From an uncultured Ruminococcus sp. (GTDB lineage Bacteria; Bacillota; Clostridia; Oscillospirales; Acutalibacteraceae): DNA of 45,692 bases. The DNA lies in contig CAJOLF010000001.1 in assembly GCA_905235295.1 (NCBI GenBank), forward strand, positions 1 to 45,692, given 5' to 3'. Of the stretch, positions 31,398-40,447 are shown piece after piece (position 1 is the first letter of the stretch; each line of letters opens with the position of its first letter). The position numbers were made by a program, and so were the translations under genes. The notes beneath the pieces are model-generated. The model ran no database searches. It was given only the letters and a program-made list of their open reading frames with translations, and had not been told where the DNA came from.

Positions 31398-33638
31398 TTA
31401 TATCAGTGAAATCTGCGCGTCCCGGGTGTCCTCGTTAGACGGAAGCGCTCCGAGCGCGGGCAGAGAACGGGTGCGGTAACGCTGAGGCTTTAGGAAGGTT
31501 CCCTCTTTATATTCGCTCATTTCAAACAGAGTGTGGCCTTTTTTGAGCTTCATAACCGCTACGCCCTGGGTTGACCTTGTGGTTTTTAACGCCAGCGCGC
31601 CTGTATGAACAAGCAACATTCTGCCCGAGGAAGCCTTTAGCAGCACTTCCCTGTCCTCGTCTATAAACAGCGCCGCTGAAAGCTTTGATTTGTCCGAATA
31701 CGCGTTTGTCAGCTTTTTGCGGTTGGTTTTTGTGGCGTAGGCTTCAAGCGGGAGCTTCGCGATTTTTCCGTTTTCAAAGGCAAAGAGAAGGATACCCTTG
31801 TAGTCCTTTGTTGCCACCATATAAACAGCGTTTTCGCCCTCGTCCATTCCGAGCTTCGCGGCAACGTAATCGCCGAGAACGCTTGCTTTTGTGTCGGAAA
31901 ACTCACTCGCCTTGGATTTGTAAACCTGAGCCTTGTCTGTAAAGAACAAAAGGTCGCAGTTATTTGAAAACTCAATTTCCTGAGTGATTTCGTCGCCGTC
32001 CTTTAGCTTTTGCGCTCCGCTCATTCTGAGCGACTGAGGAGTAATTTTTTTGAAATAACCCTCTTTTGTAAAGAAGAGTGTGCAGGCGTAGTCGGGTACG
32101 TTTTCGGCTTCCTCCTCATAAACAGCGGTATCCTCATAGATTATAATGCTGCGGCGGGGCTCTCCGTATTTTTCGGCGACCGCCTTTAGCTCTTTTACAA
32201 TTATGGTTTTTACCCTTGCCTTGCTTTTGAGGATGTCGTCGAGCTCGGCAATCTCCTTTTCCAAATCCTCAATATCCTTTGTGCGCTTGAGGATGTATTC
32301 GCGGTTGAGGTGTCTGAGCTTGATTTCTGCGACGTACTCCGCCTGGGTTTTATCAATTCCGAAGCCGATCATAAGGTTTGGAACAACCTCGATTTCCTCG
32401 TCGGTTTCGCGAACAATCTTGATAGCCTTGTCAATATCAAGCAATATTTTTTCAAGACCTTTAAGCAGGTGCAGCTTGTCGGCCTTTTTCGTGCGGTCAT
32501 AATATGTGCGGCGCTTTACGCACTCAATTCTGAACGCAATCCACTCCTCGAGAAGCGCCTTTACGCCGAGCACCATCGGGACTCCGCCGATAAGCACGTT
32601 AAAGTTGCAGGCAAAGGAATCCTCGAGCGTTGTAAACTTGAACAGCTTTGCCATAAGCTTGTCGGGATTAACGCCGCGCTTCAGGTCAATGGTAATTTTC
32701 AGTCCGTCAATACCCGTTTCGTCGCGTATATCGGAAATTTCCTTTACCTTGCCCTGTTTTACAAGGTCAATTATCTTCTCGATTATAACCTCGCAGGTTG
32801 TTGTGGCGGGAATTGACAAAATATCAATGCAGTTCTGCGATTTATCATATTCGTACTTTGCCCTGAGCCTGATGCTGCCCTTGCCTGTTTCGTAAATTTG
32901 GTCGATTACCTTTTCGTCATAAATAATCTGGCAGCCGCCGATAAAATCGGGCGCAGGCAGGGTTGACTTTATATCGTGATCGGGGTCGCGGATAAGCGCC
33001 GCGGTAGTTTCGCAAATCTCCTTTAGGTTAAAGGAGCAGATATTGGAAGCCATACCGACGGCGATACCTGTGTTCGCGTTTACAAGCACCGACGGAAAAA
33101 CCGTTGGAAGCAGCGACGGCTCCTTCATTGTATTGTCGTAGTTATCTACAAAATCAACAGTGTCCTTGTCGATGTCGCGAAAAAGCTCGTTGCAGATTGG
33201 AGCGAGCTTTGCCTCGGTATAACGGGACGCCGCCCACGCCATATCACGGCTGTAAAATTTACCGAAGTTACCCTTTGAGTCAACATACGGATGCAACAGA
33301 GCCTCGTATCCGCGCGAAAGGCGTACCATTGTGTCATAAATCGCAGAATCGCCGTGAGGGTTCAGCTTCATTGTAGCGCCGACAATATTCGCCGACTTTG
33401 TGCGTGAACCCGTTAGCAAGCCCATTTTGTACATAGTGTAGAGCAGCTTGCGGTGAGAGGGCTTGAAGCCGTCAATTTCGGGAATGGCGCGCGACATAAT
33501 TACGCTCATGGCGTACGGCATATAATTTTCACGGATGGTGGAAACAATCGGCTGTTCCACAACATCGCCCGCGCCGTTAATTACTCCGTGAGTTTTGGCG
33601 GGCTGAGATTTTTTTGTGCTTTTCTTTTTCGGAGCCAT
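31398..33638 (-). CDS. parC: Type II topoisomerase subunit A, topoisomerase IV ParC-like
   Basis: DNA breakage-reunion subunit. The winged-helix domain begins MSRAIPEIDGFKPSHRKLLYTM. The quinolone-determining region is NPHGDSAIYDTM with S98 and D102, and the cleavage tyrosine is Y140 in ASRYTEAKLAP. A long tower and coiled-coil region follows (LRHLNREYILKRTKDIEDLEKEI). The 746-aa length and absence of the gyrase QRRGGKG box point to ParC rather than GyrA. The C-terminal region shows only degenerate beta-pinwheel repeats. It starts 12 bases after parE. A gyrase pair is expected elsewhere in the genome, which I cannot check. Confidence 0.9.
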   Translation of the reverse strand: MAPKKKSTKKSQPAKTHGVINGAGDVVEQPIVSTIRENYMPYAMSVIMSRAIPEIDGFKPSHRKLLYTMYKMGLLTGSRTKSANIVGATMKLNPHGDSAIYDTMVRLSRGYEALLHPYVDSKGNFGKFYSRDMAWAASRYTEAKLAPICNELFRDIDKDTVDFVDNYDNTMKEPSLLPTVFPSVLVNANTGIAVGMASNICSFNLKEICETTAALIRDPDHDIKSTLPAPDFIGGCQIIYDEKVIDQIYETGKGSIRLRAKYEYDKSQNCIDILSIPATTTCEVIIEKIIDLVKQGKVKEISDIRDETGIDGLKITIDLKRGVNPDKLMAKLFKFTTLEDSFACNFNVLIGGVPMVLGVKALLEEWIAFRIECVKRRTYYDRTKKADKLHLLKGLEKILLDIDKAIKIVRETDEEIEVVPNLMIGFGIDKTQAEYVAEIKLRHLNREYILKRTKDIEDLEKEIAELDDILKSKARVKTIIVKELKAVAEKYGEPRRSIIIYEDTAVYEEEAENVPDYACTLFFTKEGYFKKITPQSLRMSGAQKLKDGDEITQEIEFSNNCDLLFFTDKAQVYKSKASEFSDTKASVLGDYVAAKLGMDEGENAVYMVATKDYKGILLFAFENGKIAKLPLEAYATKTNRKKLTNAYSDKSKLSAALFIDEDREVLLKASSGRMLLVHTGALALKTTRSTQGVAVMKLKKGHTLFEMSEYKEGTFLKPQRYRTRSLPALGALPSNEDTRDAQISLI

Positions 33639-33650
33639 ATTTCCACCTCC

Positions 33651-35636
33651 TTAGCTTACGTCAAGATTGTCAATATATTCGCTGCCGTGCTCAACAATAT
33701 AGTCCTTGCGTCCCTGTAAATTGTCGCCGAGCAGAATGTCAAAAATTTCAGCGGTCTGCGCGGCGTCGTCGGGCATAACCTTAATCAAACGGCGGGTGTC
33801 GGGATTCATAGTTGTTAGGTTCATCATATCGGGTTCGTTTTCACCCAGTCCCTTGCTCCGCTGAACGGTAAACTTTTCGTTGCCGATTTGCTCGATAAAC
33901 TTATCCTTTTCAAGCTCGTCGTAGGCAAAGTAAACGTCATTTTTTGATGTAATCTCATAAAGCGGAGATTCGGCGATAAAAACCTTTCCCTCGTCAATAA
34001 GGGTTGGAGTAAGGCGGTAGAGCATTGTTAAAAGCAGGGTGCGGATTTGGAAGCCGTCAACGTCCGCGTCGGTACAGAGAATTATCTTGTTCCAGCGCAG
34101 AGCGTCCAAATCAAAGGTCGCGAGGTTTTTGTTCGCCTTTGATTTAACCTCGACTCCGCAGCCGAGAACCTTTAGCAAATCTGTGATAATCTCGCTCTTG
34201 AAAATTTTATCATAATCTGCCTTGAGGCAGTTCAGAATTTTACCTCTGATTGGCATTATAGCCTGAAAATCGGGATCGCGCGCCTGTTTGCAGGCGCCGA
34301 GAGCCGAATCGCCCTCTACTATAAACAGCTCGCGGACTTCAACGTCCTTGCTGCGGCAGTCAACAAACTTTGCCACGCGGTTGTTGATGTCGAGATTTCC
34401 CGAGAGCTTCTTTTTGATATTGAGCCTGGTTTTCTCGGCGTTTTCGCGGCTGCGCTTGTTGACAAGCACCTGTTCGGCGATTTTTTCGGCTTCAATCGGA
34501 TTTTCTATAAAATAAATCTCTATGCTCTGGCGCAGAAAAGCCGTCATAGCGTCTTGAATACCCTTGTTTGTAACCGCTTTTTTGGTCTGGTTTTCGTAAG
34601 AGGAAACGCTCGAAAATGAGGAAATTACGCACACAAGGCAGTCCTCTACGTCGTCATACTTAATCTTGCTTTCGGTTTTGTTGTATTTATTGTTATTTTT
34701 CAGATAATTGTCAATTTGATAAACAAACGCGTTCCGCACCGCCTTGTCGGGAGCGCCGCCGTGCTCAAGCCAGCTTGAATTGTGGTAATACTCGGTAAGG
34801 CACACCTTGTTTGAAAAAGCGACGGCTATGTTCATTTTGCATTTATATTCGGGTTTGTCGTCACGGTCGCGGGTTTTTACCTCGGATTCCCAGTGCTGGA
34901 CTGATGTAAGCGCGCCGTCGCCGACTATCTCGGAAACATAGTCAACAATTCCGTTTGCGTAGTTGAACGCGGTTGTGTCAAAGCTTCTGCCGTTTTGGTT
35001 GCGGAAAATAAATTCAACGCCTGCGTTGACAATCGCCTGACGCTTTATCGCGTCAATAAAGTATTCGGGCTGAATATCAATGTCGGTAAAAACCTCAAGG
35101 TCGGGCTTCCACGTGATTTTTGTTCCCGTATCCTTTTTTGCGTAAGGCTCCTTTTTAAGCCCGCCGATGTTCTCACCTTTTTCAAAATGCAGGGTGTAGC
35201 GGTAACCGTCGCGGCGAATATCAACGTCCATATACTCCGAGCTGTACTGGGTTGAGCAAAGTCCGAGACCGTTCATTCCAAGGGAAAATTCGTAGCTTTC
35301 GCCCTCGTTGTTGTTGTATTTTCCGCCCGCGTACATCTCGCAGAAAACCAGCTCCCAGTTGTAACGGTTTTCCTTTTCGTTAAAATCAACCGGGATTCCG
35401 CGTCCGTGATCCTCGACCTCGATTGAGCCGTCGGAGAATTTTGTAACGGTAATTTTTTTGCCGTAGCCCTCTCTTGCCTCGTCAATGGAGTTTGAAAGAA
35501 TCTCAAAAACCGAGTGCTCACAGCCGTCAATTCCGTCTGAACCGAAGATTACGGCAGGGCGTTTGCGAACTCTGTCGGCGCCCTTTAGCGTTGTAATACT
35601 GTCGTTGCCGTATTCGGCAGTCTTTTTCCTTGCCAT
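33651..35636 (-). CDS. parE: Type II topoisomerase subunit B, topoisomerase IV ParE-like
   Basis: ATPase subunit of the same enzyme. The GHKL ATPase domain has EILSNSIDEAREGYG (catalytic Glu and Asn region), EVEDHGRGIPVDF and GMNGLGLCSTQYSS, the last standing where GVHGVG is usual. The TOPRIM domain has EGDSALGACKQARDPDFQA in place of the common EGDSAGGSAKQGRDR, and CTDADVDGFQIRTLLL with the metal-binding Asp residues. RSKGLGEN is present. The 661-aa length fits ParE. The protein is a divergent branch, but all catalytic residues are visible. It lies 30 bases after uvrB. Confidence 0.9.
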   Translation of the reverse strand: MARKKTAEYGNDSITTLKGADRVRKRPAVIFGSDGIDGCEHSVFEILSNSIDEAREGYGKKITVTKFSDGSIEVEDHGRGIPVDFNEKENRYNWELVFCEMYAGGKYNNNEGESYEFSLGMNGLGLCSTQYSSEYMDVDIRRDGYRYTLHFEKGENIGGLKKEPYAKKDTGTKITWKPDLEVFTDIDIQPEYFIDAIKRQAIVNAGVEFIFRNQNGRSFDTTAFNYANGIVDYVSEIVGDGALTSVQHWESEVKTRDRDDKPEYKCKMNIAVAFSNKVCLTEYYHNSSWLEHGGAPDKAVRNAFVYQIDNYLKNNNKYNKTESKIKYDDVEDCLVCVISSFSSVSSYENQTKKAVTNKGIQDAMTAFLRQSIEIYFIENPIEAEKIAEQVLVNKRSRENAEKTRLNIKKKLSGNLDINNRVAKFVDCRSKDVEVRELFIVEGDSALGACKQARDPDFQAIMPIRGKILNCLKADYDKIFKSEIITDLLKVLGCGVEVKSKANKNLATFDLDALRWNKIILCTDADVDGFQIRTLLLTMLYRLTPTLIDEGKVFIAESPLYEITSKNDVYFAYDELEKDKFIEQIGNEKFTVQRSKGLGENEPDMMNLTTMNPDTRRLIKVMPDDAAQTAEIFDILLGDNLQGRKDYIVEHGSEYIDNLDVS

Positions 35637-35666
35637 TTCTTATACCTTCTTAAATGCTTATTACCT

Positions 35667-37625
35667 TTATTTATCTCCGCGCAGCTTCTTGATTTTATCA
35701 CGCAGATACGCCGCGTGCTCAAACTCAAGCAACCGCGCCGCTGCCTTCATTTCTTTTGTCAGGCTGTCAATAAGCTGCTGACGCTGAGCCTTTGAAAGCT
35801 TTTTGGTGTTCTTAAATTCATTTTCGTCGTGGGTGGAAATTTCAAGAATTTCGCTGACCTTTTTTTCAATGGTTTTGGGAACAATTCCGTGTTCCTTGTT
35901 GTATTTTTGCTGAATCTCGCGGCGGCGGTTAGTCTCCTCAATGCAGACGCGCATAGATTCTGTAACGCTGTCGGCGTACATAATTACCATACCCTCGCTG
36001 TTGCGCGCGGCTCGTCCCGTAATCTGAATAAGCGAGCGCGTGCTTCGCAAAAAGCCTTCCTTGTCGGCGTCGAGCACCGCGACCAAAGAAACCTCGGGAA
36101 TATCAAGACCTTCCCTGAGCAGGTTGATTCCGACAAGCACGTCAAATTCTCCGAGCCGCAAATCGCGGACAATTTCCATTCTTTCAACGGTGTCGATATC
36201 GTGGTGCATATAGCGAACCCTGATTCCCATTGTTTCAAGGTAAGCGGTCAAATCCTCCGCCATTTTTTTGGTGAGGGTAGTTACAAGCGTGCGCTGGTTT
36301 TTCTCCGCTCTTATGTTGATTTCCGAAACCAAATCATCAAGCTGACCGTCTGTCGGGCGAACGGAGATTTCGGGATCAAGCAGTCCTGTCGGGCGGATAA
36401 TCTGCTCGGCAACAAGCTTGCTTTTCTCGATTTCCAAATCTCCCGGAGTCGCGCTGACAAAAACGACCTGATTAATTCTGTCGTAAAATTCGTCAAAATT
36501 CAGCGGACGGTTATCATACGCCGACGGAAGTCTGAAGCCGTAATCTACAAGGCTTTTTTTGCGCGCGTGATCTCCCGCGTACATTCCCCTGACCTGGGGA
36601 AGCGTTACGTGGGATTCGTCCACAAACAGCAAAAAGTCCTTTGGAAAATAATCGAGCAAGGTGTACGGCGAAGAACCCGGTTCCCTGCCCGACAATACGC
36701 GCGAATAATTTTCGATACCCGTGCAAAAGCCGATTTCGCTGAGCATTTCCATATCGTATCTTGTGCGCTGTTCAATTCTCTGAGCCTCCAGCAGCTTGCC
36801 GTTTTCCCTGAAATACTCAAGCCTTTCCTCAAGCTCGCGCTCAATTTCGGCAAGCGCGGTATTCATTTTGTCTTTGGAAACAATGTAGTGCGAGGCAGGA
36901 TAAACAGCCGCGTGCCTGAGCGTCGCCTTTAACTCGCCCGTGAGCGGATTAATCTCGGAAATCCGGTCAATCTCGTCTCCGAAAAACTCAACGCGGATTA
37001 CGGAATCGTTTGAAGCCGCCGGGAAAATCTCTACAACGTCTCCCCTAACCCTGAATTTGTTGCGGATAAAGTTAACGTCGTTGCGCTCGTATTGCAGCTC
37101 CACAAGCTTTTTTACAAGCTCGTCACGGGATTTTTCCATACCCGGACGGAGTGAAATAACCATATTCCGGTAATCAATAGGGTTACCCAAGCTGTAAATG
37201 CAGGAAACCGAGGCTACGATTATGACGTCTCTGCGTTCCGACAGCGCAAGGGTGGCGCTGTGCCTGAGCTTGTCAATTTCATCATTAATCGAGCTGTCCT
37301 TTTCAATGTAGGTATCCGTTTGGGCAACGTAAGCCTCGGGCTGATAGTAGTCGTAGTAGCTGACAAAATACTCAACCGCGTTATCTGGGAAAAATTCCTT
37401 GAACTCGCTGCAAAGCTGAGCGGCAAGCGTTTTGTTATGCGCCAAAACAAGAGTAGGTCTTTGAACGCGCTCAATGATGTTCGCCATTGTAAAGGTTTTT
37501 CCCGAGCCCGTTACGCCGAGCAGGGTTTGCTCTCGGTTGCCTGAATTAATGCTGTTCGTCAGCTTTTCTATTGTTTCGGGCTGGTCGCCGGTTGGTTTGT
37601 ATTTTGAATGAATTTTAAATTCCAT
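35667..37625 (-). CDS. uvrB: Excinuclease ABC subunit B
   Basis: DNA damage-verification helicase of nucleotide excision repair. [15 protein letters not shown] is the typical N-terminus, then Walker [13 protein letters not shown], the beta-hairpin [11 protein letters not shown], and the DEAD-like box [13 protein letters not shown] is motif VI. The C-terminal UVR motif ([20 protein letters not shown]) binds UvrC. The tracked start (37694) adds 23 residues overlapping rad[10 protein letters not shown] at 37625 is the family start and lies one base after the radC stop. That gives 652 aa. Cotranscription with radC is near certain. No LexA box was seen in the short gap. Confidence 0.97.
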   Translation of the reverse strand: MEFKIHSKYKPTGDQPETIEKLTNSINSGNREQTLLGVTGSGKTFTMANIIERVQRPTLVLAHNKTLAAQLCSEFKEFFPDNAVEYFVSYYDYYQPEAYVAQTDTYIEKDSSINDEIDKLRHSATLALSERRDVIIVASVSCIYSLGNPIDYRNMVISLRPGMEKSRDELVKKLVELQYERNDVNFIRNKFRVRGDVVEIFPAASNDSVIRVEFFGDEIDRISEINPLTGELKATLRHAAVYPASHYIVSKDKMNTALAEIERELEERLEYFRENGKLLEAQRIEQRTRYDMEMLSEIGFCTGIENYSRVLSGREPGSSPYTLLDYFPKDFLLFVDESHVTLPQVRGMYAGDHARKKSLVDYGFRLPSAYDNRPLNFDEFYDRINQVVFVSATPGDLEIEKSKLVAEQIIRPTGLLDPEISVRPTDGQLDDLVSEINIRAEKNQRTLVTTLTKKMAEDLTAYLETMGIRVRYMHHDIDTVERMEIVRDLRLGEFDVLVGINLLREGLDIPEVSLVAVLDADKEGFLRSTRSLIQITGRAARNSEGMVIMYADSVTESMRVCIEETNRRREIQQKYNKEHGIVPKTIEKKVSEILEISTHDENEFKNTKKLSKAQRQQLIDSLTKEMKAAARLLEFEHAAYLRDKIKKLRGDK

Positions 37626-37626
37626 A

Positions 37627-38316
37627 TTAATCTTCCAGCATATTGCTTTCTCTGAGAGAAACGTAGTCGTCGTCAGTGATAATAAAATGATCAAACAGCC
37701 TTACTCCCACCGCCCGCAGGGTTTTTGCAAGAGTTTTGGTTGTATTAACGTCAGCGGTTGACGGCAGAGCGTTTCCGCTCGGATGATTGTGGGCGACAAA
37801 CGCGAGCCTGGCGTTGTGGCGTATTGACAAATCTACGATTTTCCTAATCGGCATATCGGAAGAATTAATCGACCCCTTGGCGACAACGTCAAAAAAGATA
37901 ATTTTACCCTTCGCGTCGCCCAAAAGGAGCACAACGACCTCTTCTACCCTGCCGATAAACTTTGTCTTTATGACGTCTCCGATTGTGTCAAGCTCTATTG
38001 TGTTGTCGCTGTTCAGCTTTGACTCGTTATAAAGTCTCGACATGTGAGGAAGAAGCTTTAGCAGCACCGCCGTGTTCTCGGACAAGCCGAATTCATCCAT
38101 CAGCTCGTCAATGGGCGCGTCGCAAACACCCGCAATGGTAACAAAACGGTCAAGCAGCCTGTGCGCCAGCGGATTTGTGTCTTTTCTCGGAATCGCGTAA
38201 TATAGGTATAATTCAAGAGCCTCGTGCGGATTAAAGCCGTCAAGCCCGTTATTAATAAACTTTTTCTTTACCGATTGTCTGTGACCGTTGTGTACGGACG
38301 AATTTGATGAAGCCAT
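37627..38316 (-). CDS. radC: RadC/JAB-domain protein
   Basis: Member of the RadC family with a helix-hairpin-helix-like N-terminal half and a C-terminal JAMM metalloprotease-like domain: [21 protein letters not shown] carries the HxH..D zinc site. The family's DNA-repair role is doubtful; its molecular function is unsettled. I prefer the ATG at 38316 ([11 protein letters not shown]), with GGGAGAG 4 bases upstream, over the tracked 38355. It then has 229 aa, close to the family norm. It begins the radC-uvrB-parE-parC run. Confidence 0.93.
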   Translation of the reverse strand: MASSNSSVHNGHRQSVKKKFINNGLDGFNPHEALELYLYYAIPRKDTNPLAHRLLDRFVTIAGVCDAPIDELMDEFGLSENTAVLLKLLPHMSRLYNESKLNSDNTIELDTIGDVIKTKFIGRVEEVVVLLLGDAKGKIIFFDVVAKGSINSSDMPIRKIVDLSIRHNARLAFVAHNHPSGNALPSTADVNTTKTLAKTLRAVGVRLFDHFIITDDDYVSLRESNMLED

Positions 38317-38467
38317 TTTTCTCTCCCAAACAGCAAATTTTAGACAATACTGCATAATTCAGGTTTGCGGATTGCGCAGAAGGATTTTTGGGCACTCTGA
38401 CGGAATAATATTCATACCCAAAAGGGCACTTAGCAAGGCGTGCGCCGTGAATTGTGCGGTGTTGCCT

Positions 38468-39142
38468 TTATTTTACGCCGTATTGCTCGTAATAGGCGTC
38501 AATCGCTTCCTTCAGCTTGTCATCAATAATAACCTTGCCTTTATACTCCTTATTATACAGGTGCTCCACAACCTCTGCCATGGTTACAATGGCGGTTGTT
38601 TTCAGTCCGTATTTTTCCTCAATCTCTGCAAGAGCGCTTTTTTCGCCCTGTCCGCGCTCCATTCTGTCTACGGACACAACAAGACCTACCGGGTTAACCT
38701 TGCCCTGAGCCTTGATTATCGGCAGGGTTTCTTCAATGGATGTTCCCGCGGTTGTGACGTCCTCGATGATAACAACCTTGTCGCCGTCGTTAATCGGGCT
38801 TCCGAGCAGGATTCCCTTGTCTCCGTGATCCTTTATCTCCTTGCGGTTTGAGCAATAGCGGACGTCGGCGCCGTATTTTTCGCTGATTGCGATTGCCGCG
38901 GCTACGGAAAGCGGGATTCCCTTGTACGCGGGTCCGAACAGAACGTCAAAGTCAAGACCGAAGCTGTTATTAATCGCTTCCGCGTAATACGCTCCGAGCC
39001 TCCTGAGCTGAGCGCCGGTTCTGTAAAAGCCTGTATTTACAAAAAACGGCGTTTTGCGGCCGCTTTTGGTTACAAAGTCGCCGAATTTCAAAACCTGACA
39101 ATCCACCATAAATTCAATAAATTCCTTTTTATAACTCTCCAT
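38468..39142 (-). CDS. pyrE: Orotate phosphoribosyltransferase
   Basis: Converts orotate and PRPP to OMP in pyrimidine synthesis. The PRPP-binding motif VVIIEDVTTAGTSIEE and the FGPAYKGIPLS segment are clear; FGDFVTKSGRKTPFFVN is the usual opening of the Gram-positive enzyme. The 224-aa length is normal. GGAGGTTTAAA precedes the ATG. No other pyr genes are adjacent, and no PyrR anti-antiterminator stem was recognised in the 45-base leader. Confidence 0.96.
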   Translation of the reverse strand: MESYKKEFIEFMVDCQVLKFGDFVTKSGRKTPFFVNTGFYRTGAQLRRLGAYYAEAINNSFGLDFDVLFGPAYKGIPLSVAAAIAISEKYGADVRYCSNRKEIKDHGDKGILLGSPINDGDKVVIIEDVTTAGTSIEETLPIIKAQGKVNPVGLVVSVDRMERGQGEKSALAEIEEKYGLKTTAIVTMAEVVEHLYNKEYKGKVIIDDKLKEAIDAYYEQYGVK

Positions 39143-39407
39143 TTTAAACCTCCGTAATTTTCAAATATTTGTTTGCATATTTTTACATTTTCAATTCTAC
39201 CACAAGATATTGATTTTGTAAATGAGAATTACACAGATGTAATCAATATACAGTGTTTTCGCCGGTAATTAAAAAGATGAACTTGCCGCGGTTTATACTA
39301 ACACCTAATGAAAAACTGTATGTATGATTAGAAAAATCTTACTACCGCTCCCTGCAAAATATTATGTTTATAACAAAGCTCCGCCCGACAAATCACAAAA
39401 TTTGCCA
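39143..39407. other. Gene-free spacer between pyrE and the SOS gene
   Basis: Contains the pyrE promoter at its left and nothing else that I can name. The middle (about 39230-39400) has no convincing hairpin, repeat or open frame. A small unannotated RNA cannot be excluded. Confidence 0.5.
39194..39222 (-). promoter_or_regulatory. Promoter of pyrE
   Basis: Minus strand TTTACA (39217-39222), 17-base spacer, TAGAAT (39194-39199), with TGTGG before the -10. Leader of about 45 bases. Confidence 0.65.
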
Positions 39408-39436
39408 TTGACATTATAGAACAAGTGTTCTATAAT
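39408..39436 (+). promoter_or_regulatory. Perfect-consensus promoter of the small SOS gene
   Basis: TTGACA (39408-39413), exactly 17 bases, TATAAT (39431-39436). Both hexamers match consensus at every position. The spacer is filled by a LexA-type palindrome. Confidence 0.93.
39415..39434 (+). promoter_or_regulatory. LexA (SOS) box between -35 and -10
   Basis: TATAGAACAAGTGTTCTATA is a palindrome with 8-base arms and holds GAAC-N4-GTTC, the core of the Gram-positive LexA site. Bound LexA would block polymerase directly. Confidence 0.88.
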
Positions 39437-39445
39437 AATATCAAA

Positions 39446-39459
39446 CATACGTTTGTTTT
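39446..39459 (+). promoter_or_regulatory. Second LexA-like box near the transcription start
   Basis: Reads AAACATACGTTTG with a preceding C at 39442-39455 or so, matching the CGAAC-N4-GTTCG consensus with A in place of G and T in place of C at one position per arm. Coordinates are given within a few bases. It lies between -10 and ATG. Confidence 0.6.
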
Positions 39460-39469
39460 GAGGTGTAAA

Positions 39470-39706
39470 ATGAAAAGATATGTCAGCGTCAAGGTAATGT
39501 TTGAAGAAAACGGAAATATTGTTCCCGAAGCCATAACGTGGGATGAGGAGCACTGCTACCCTATCAGCAAAATAATTGATATAAGATGTAAAAAAATTAC
39601 CGCCAAAATTACCGAAATTAAATTCACCTGCGTTATCCTCGGGCAAATCAAGTATTTATATTATGACGAAAAAAGATGGTATGTTATACTGAGAAATGCA
39701 AAATAA
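39470..39706 (+). CDS. Small SOS-controlled protein (78 aa) of unknown function
   Basis: The tracked start (39425) lies inside the promoter. The real start is ATG at 39470 behind GAGGTGT, giving MKRYVSVKVMFEENGNIVPE. The protein is soluble and beta-rich by pattern, with ITWDEEHCYPISKIIDIR, a basic centre KKITAKITEIKF and the end YYDEKRWYVILRNAK. From memory it resembles small proteins encoded beside Y-family polymerase genes in Firmicutes, but no such gene is present here. The promoter is perfect consensus with one LexA box in its spacer and another just downstream, so expression should be silent until DNA damage and then strong. A family A element begins at its stop codon, followed by a terminator. 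Confidence 0.8.
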   Translation: MKRYVSVKVMFEENGNIVPEAITWDEEHCYPISKIIDIRCKKITAKITEIKFTCVILGQIKYLYYDEKRWYVILRNAK

Positions 39707-39864
39707 TACTATTCTTTGATAAAAGACTTTAAAACAGATGTCGATGGAAAATTCCGCATAACAAGGCGGAGGACGCAGGAATCCTGACGGATTCCGAGGA
39801 CAACAACGCAGTTATGCGAAATTTTACACGGCAGATGTTAAAGGATTTTATTAGAGAATAGTAT
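39706..39864 (+). mobile_element. Full-length family A element, MITE-like, 159 bp
   Basis: Imperfect terminal inverted repeats of about 28 bases: the left end ATACTATTCTTTGATAAAAG matches the reverse of the right end ATACTATTCTCTAATAAAAT. A second inverted pair lies inside (AAAATTCCGCATAAC and GTTATGCGAAATTTT), and a central hairpin GGAATCC-TGAC-GGATTCC. It has no coding capacity. The right end is shared with four shorter copies in the window. No flanking duplication could be decided in this AT-rich context. Confidence 0.75.
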
Positions 39865-39865
39865 A

Positions 39866-39905
39866 AAATCTCCCGCTCGGATTTTTACCCGATGGGAGAT
39901 TTGAT
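39866..39905. terminator. Bidirectional terminator between the SOS gene and the convergent operon
   Basis: 9-bp stem AAATCTCCC/GGGAGATTT enclosing a smaller TCGG/CCGA stem. Followed by TTGATTTGTTTTG on the + strand and TTATAC on the minus strand. Confidence 0.8.
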
Positions 39906-39906
39906 T

Positions 39907-39927
39907 TGTTTTGTTTTGTTTTGTTTT
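39907..39927 (+). repeat. Pentanucleotide run (TTTTG)n
   Basis: About four TTTTG units directly abut the stop codon of the convergent gene. Such runs change length by slippage; here it could affect only the terminator tail or 3' UTR. Confidence 0.8.
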
Positions 39928-40444
39928 AATCAGCGGTGTTTTCTTCGGCGCTCTCGCCAAAATACACCTTGTAATCCTCGTAATTTACCAAAATTGTTTT
40001 TATATATCCGTTTTCACGCGTAAGAGCAAACTCCGTTTGGGTGCCTTCGTCAAAATTCGCGATGATTTTATCATCCTCAACCTCAAACTTACCCGTGTGT
40101 GTTCCGTCCTCGGGTATTCCGGGAGTCATCCAAAACTCAAACGTTCCGTCCTTGTTAAAGCTTAGTCTGCCTTTGTAATTGCTATACATAACGTTGTATA
40201 TCTCGGACAAATCCACCTCGTCATCGCTCGCGTTTTTCGCGCTTACGGGCGTCCAAACATACTTATAAATCTGATTTGCCCTGTCAAGATACTGCGAAAC
40301 CAAAATGCAGGCAACAACAATGCAGGCAATAACAACTGCGGCGATTACCGAGACAACAACGGTTTTAGTTCTTTTTCTTTTTTTAGTCAGCTCCTTTTTC
40401 TGAGCGATAAGCTCGGGAGAGGACTTTTTTGTTTTCTTACTCAT
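39926..40444 (-). CDS. Single-pass membrane protein with extracytoplasmic beta domain
   Basis: Unrecognised family. A very basic cytoplasmic N-terminus (KKELTKKRKRTKT) precedes one helix (VVVSVIAAVVIACIVVACILV, about 29-49). The outside part has YKYVWTPVS, LSFNKDGTFEFWMTPG, KFEVEDDKIIANF and ends near YEDYKVYFG. The C-terminal pattern matches the upstream neighbour (FNSDGSF, VVQNEKIIATY, YAGYNVYFG), so the two are paralogues. Its binding site overlaps the end of that gene, only 3 bases away. It is last in the proC-led run. The repeated strand pattern suggests a lipocalin-like or small beta-barrel fold, unproved. 172 aa. Confidence 0.8.
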   Translation of the reverse strand: MSKKTKKSSPELIAQKKELTKKRKRTKTVVVSVIAAVVIACIVVACILVSQYLDRANQIYKYVWTPVSAKNASDDEVDLSEIYNVMYSNYKGRLSFNKDGTFEFWMTPGIPEDGTHTGKFEVEDDKIIANFDEGTQTEFALTRENGYIKTILVNYEDYKVYFGESAEENTAD

Positions 40445-40447
40445 AAC

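Noticed and set aside
35829-36932. 367-aa + strand ORF
   Set aside because: Long, but exactly antisense to uvrB, with no family pattern and no binding site; the codon bias of uvrB keeps the other strand open.
38340-38467. Hairpin TTTTTGGG...CCCAAAA and repeated GGGCACT between pyrE and radC
   Set aside because: Long loop and no T tail on the transcribed strand; not convincing as a terminator or regulator.
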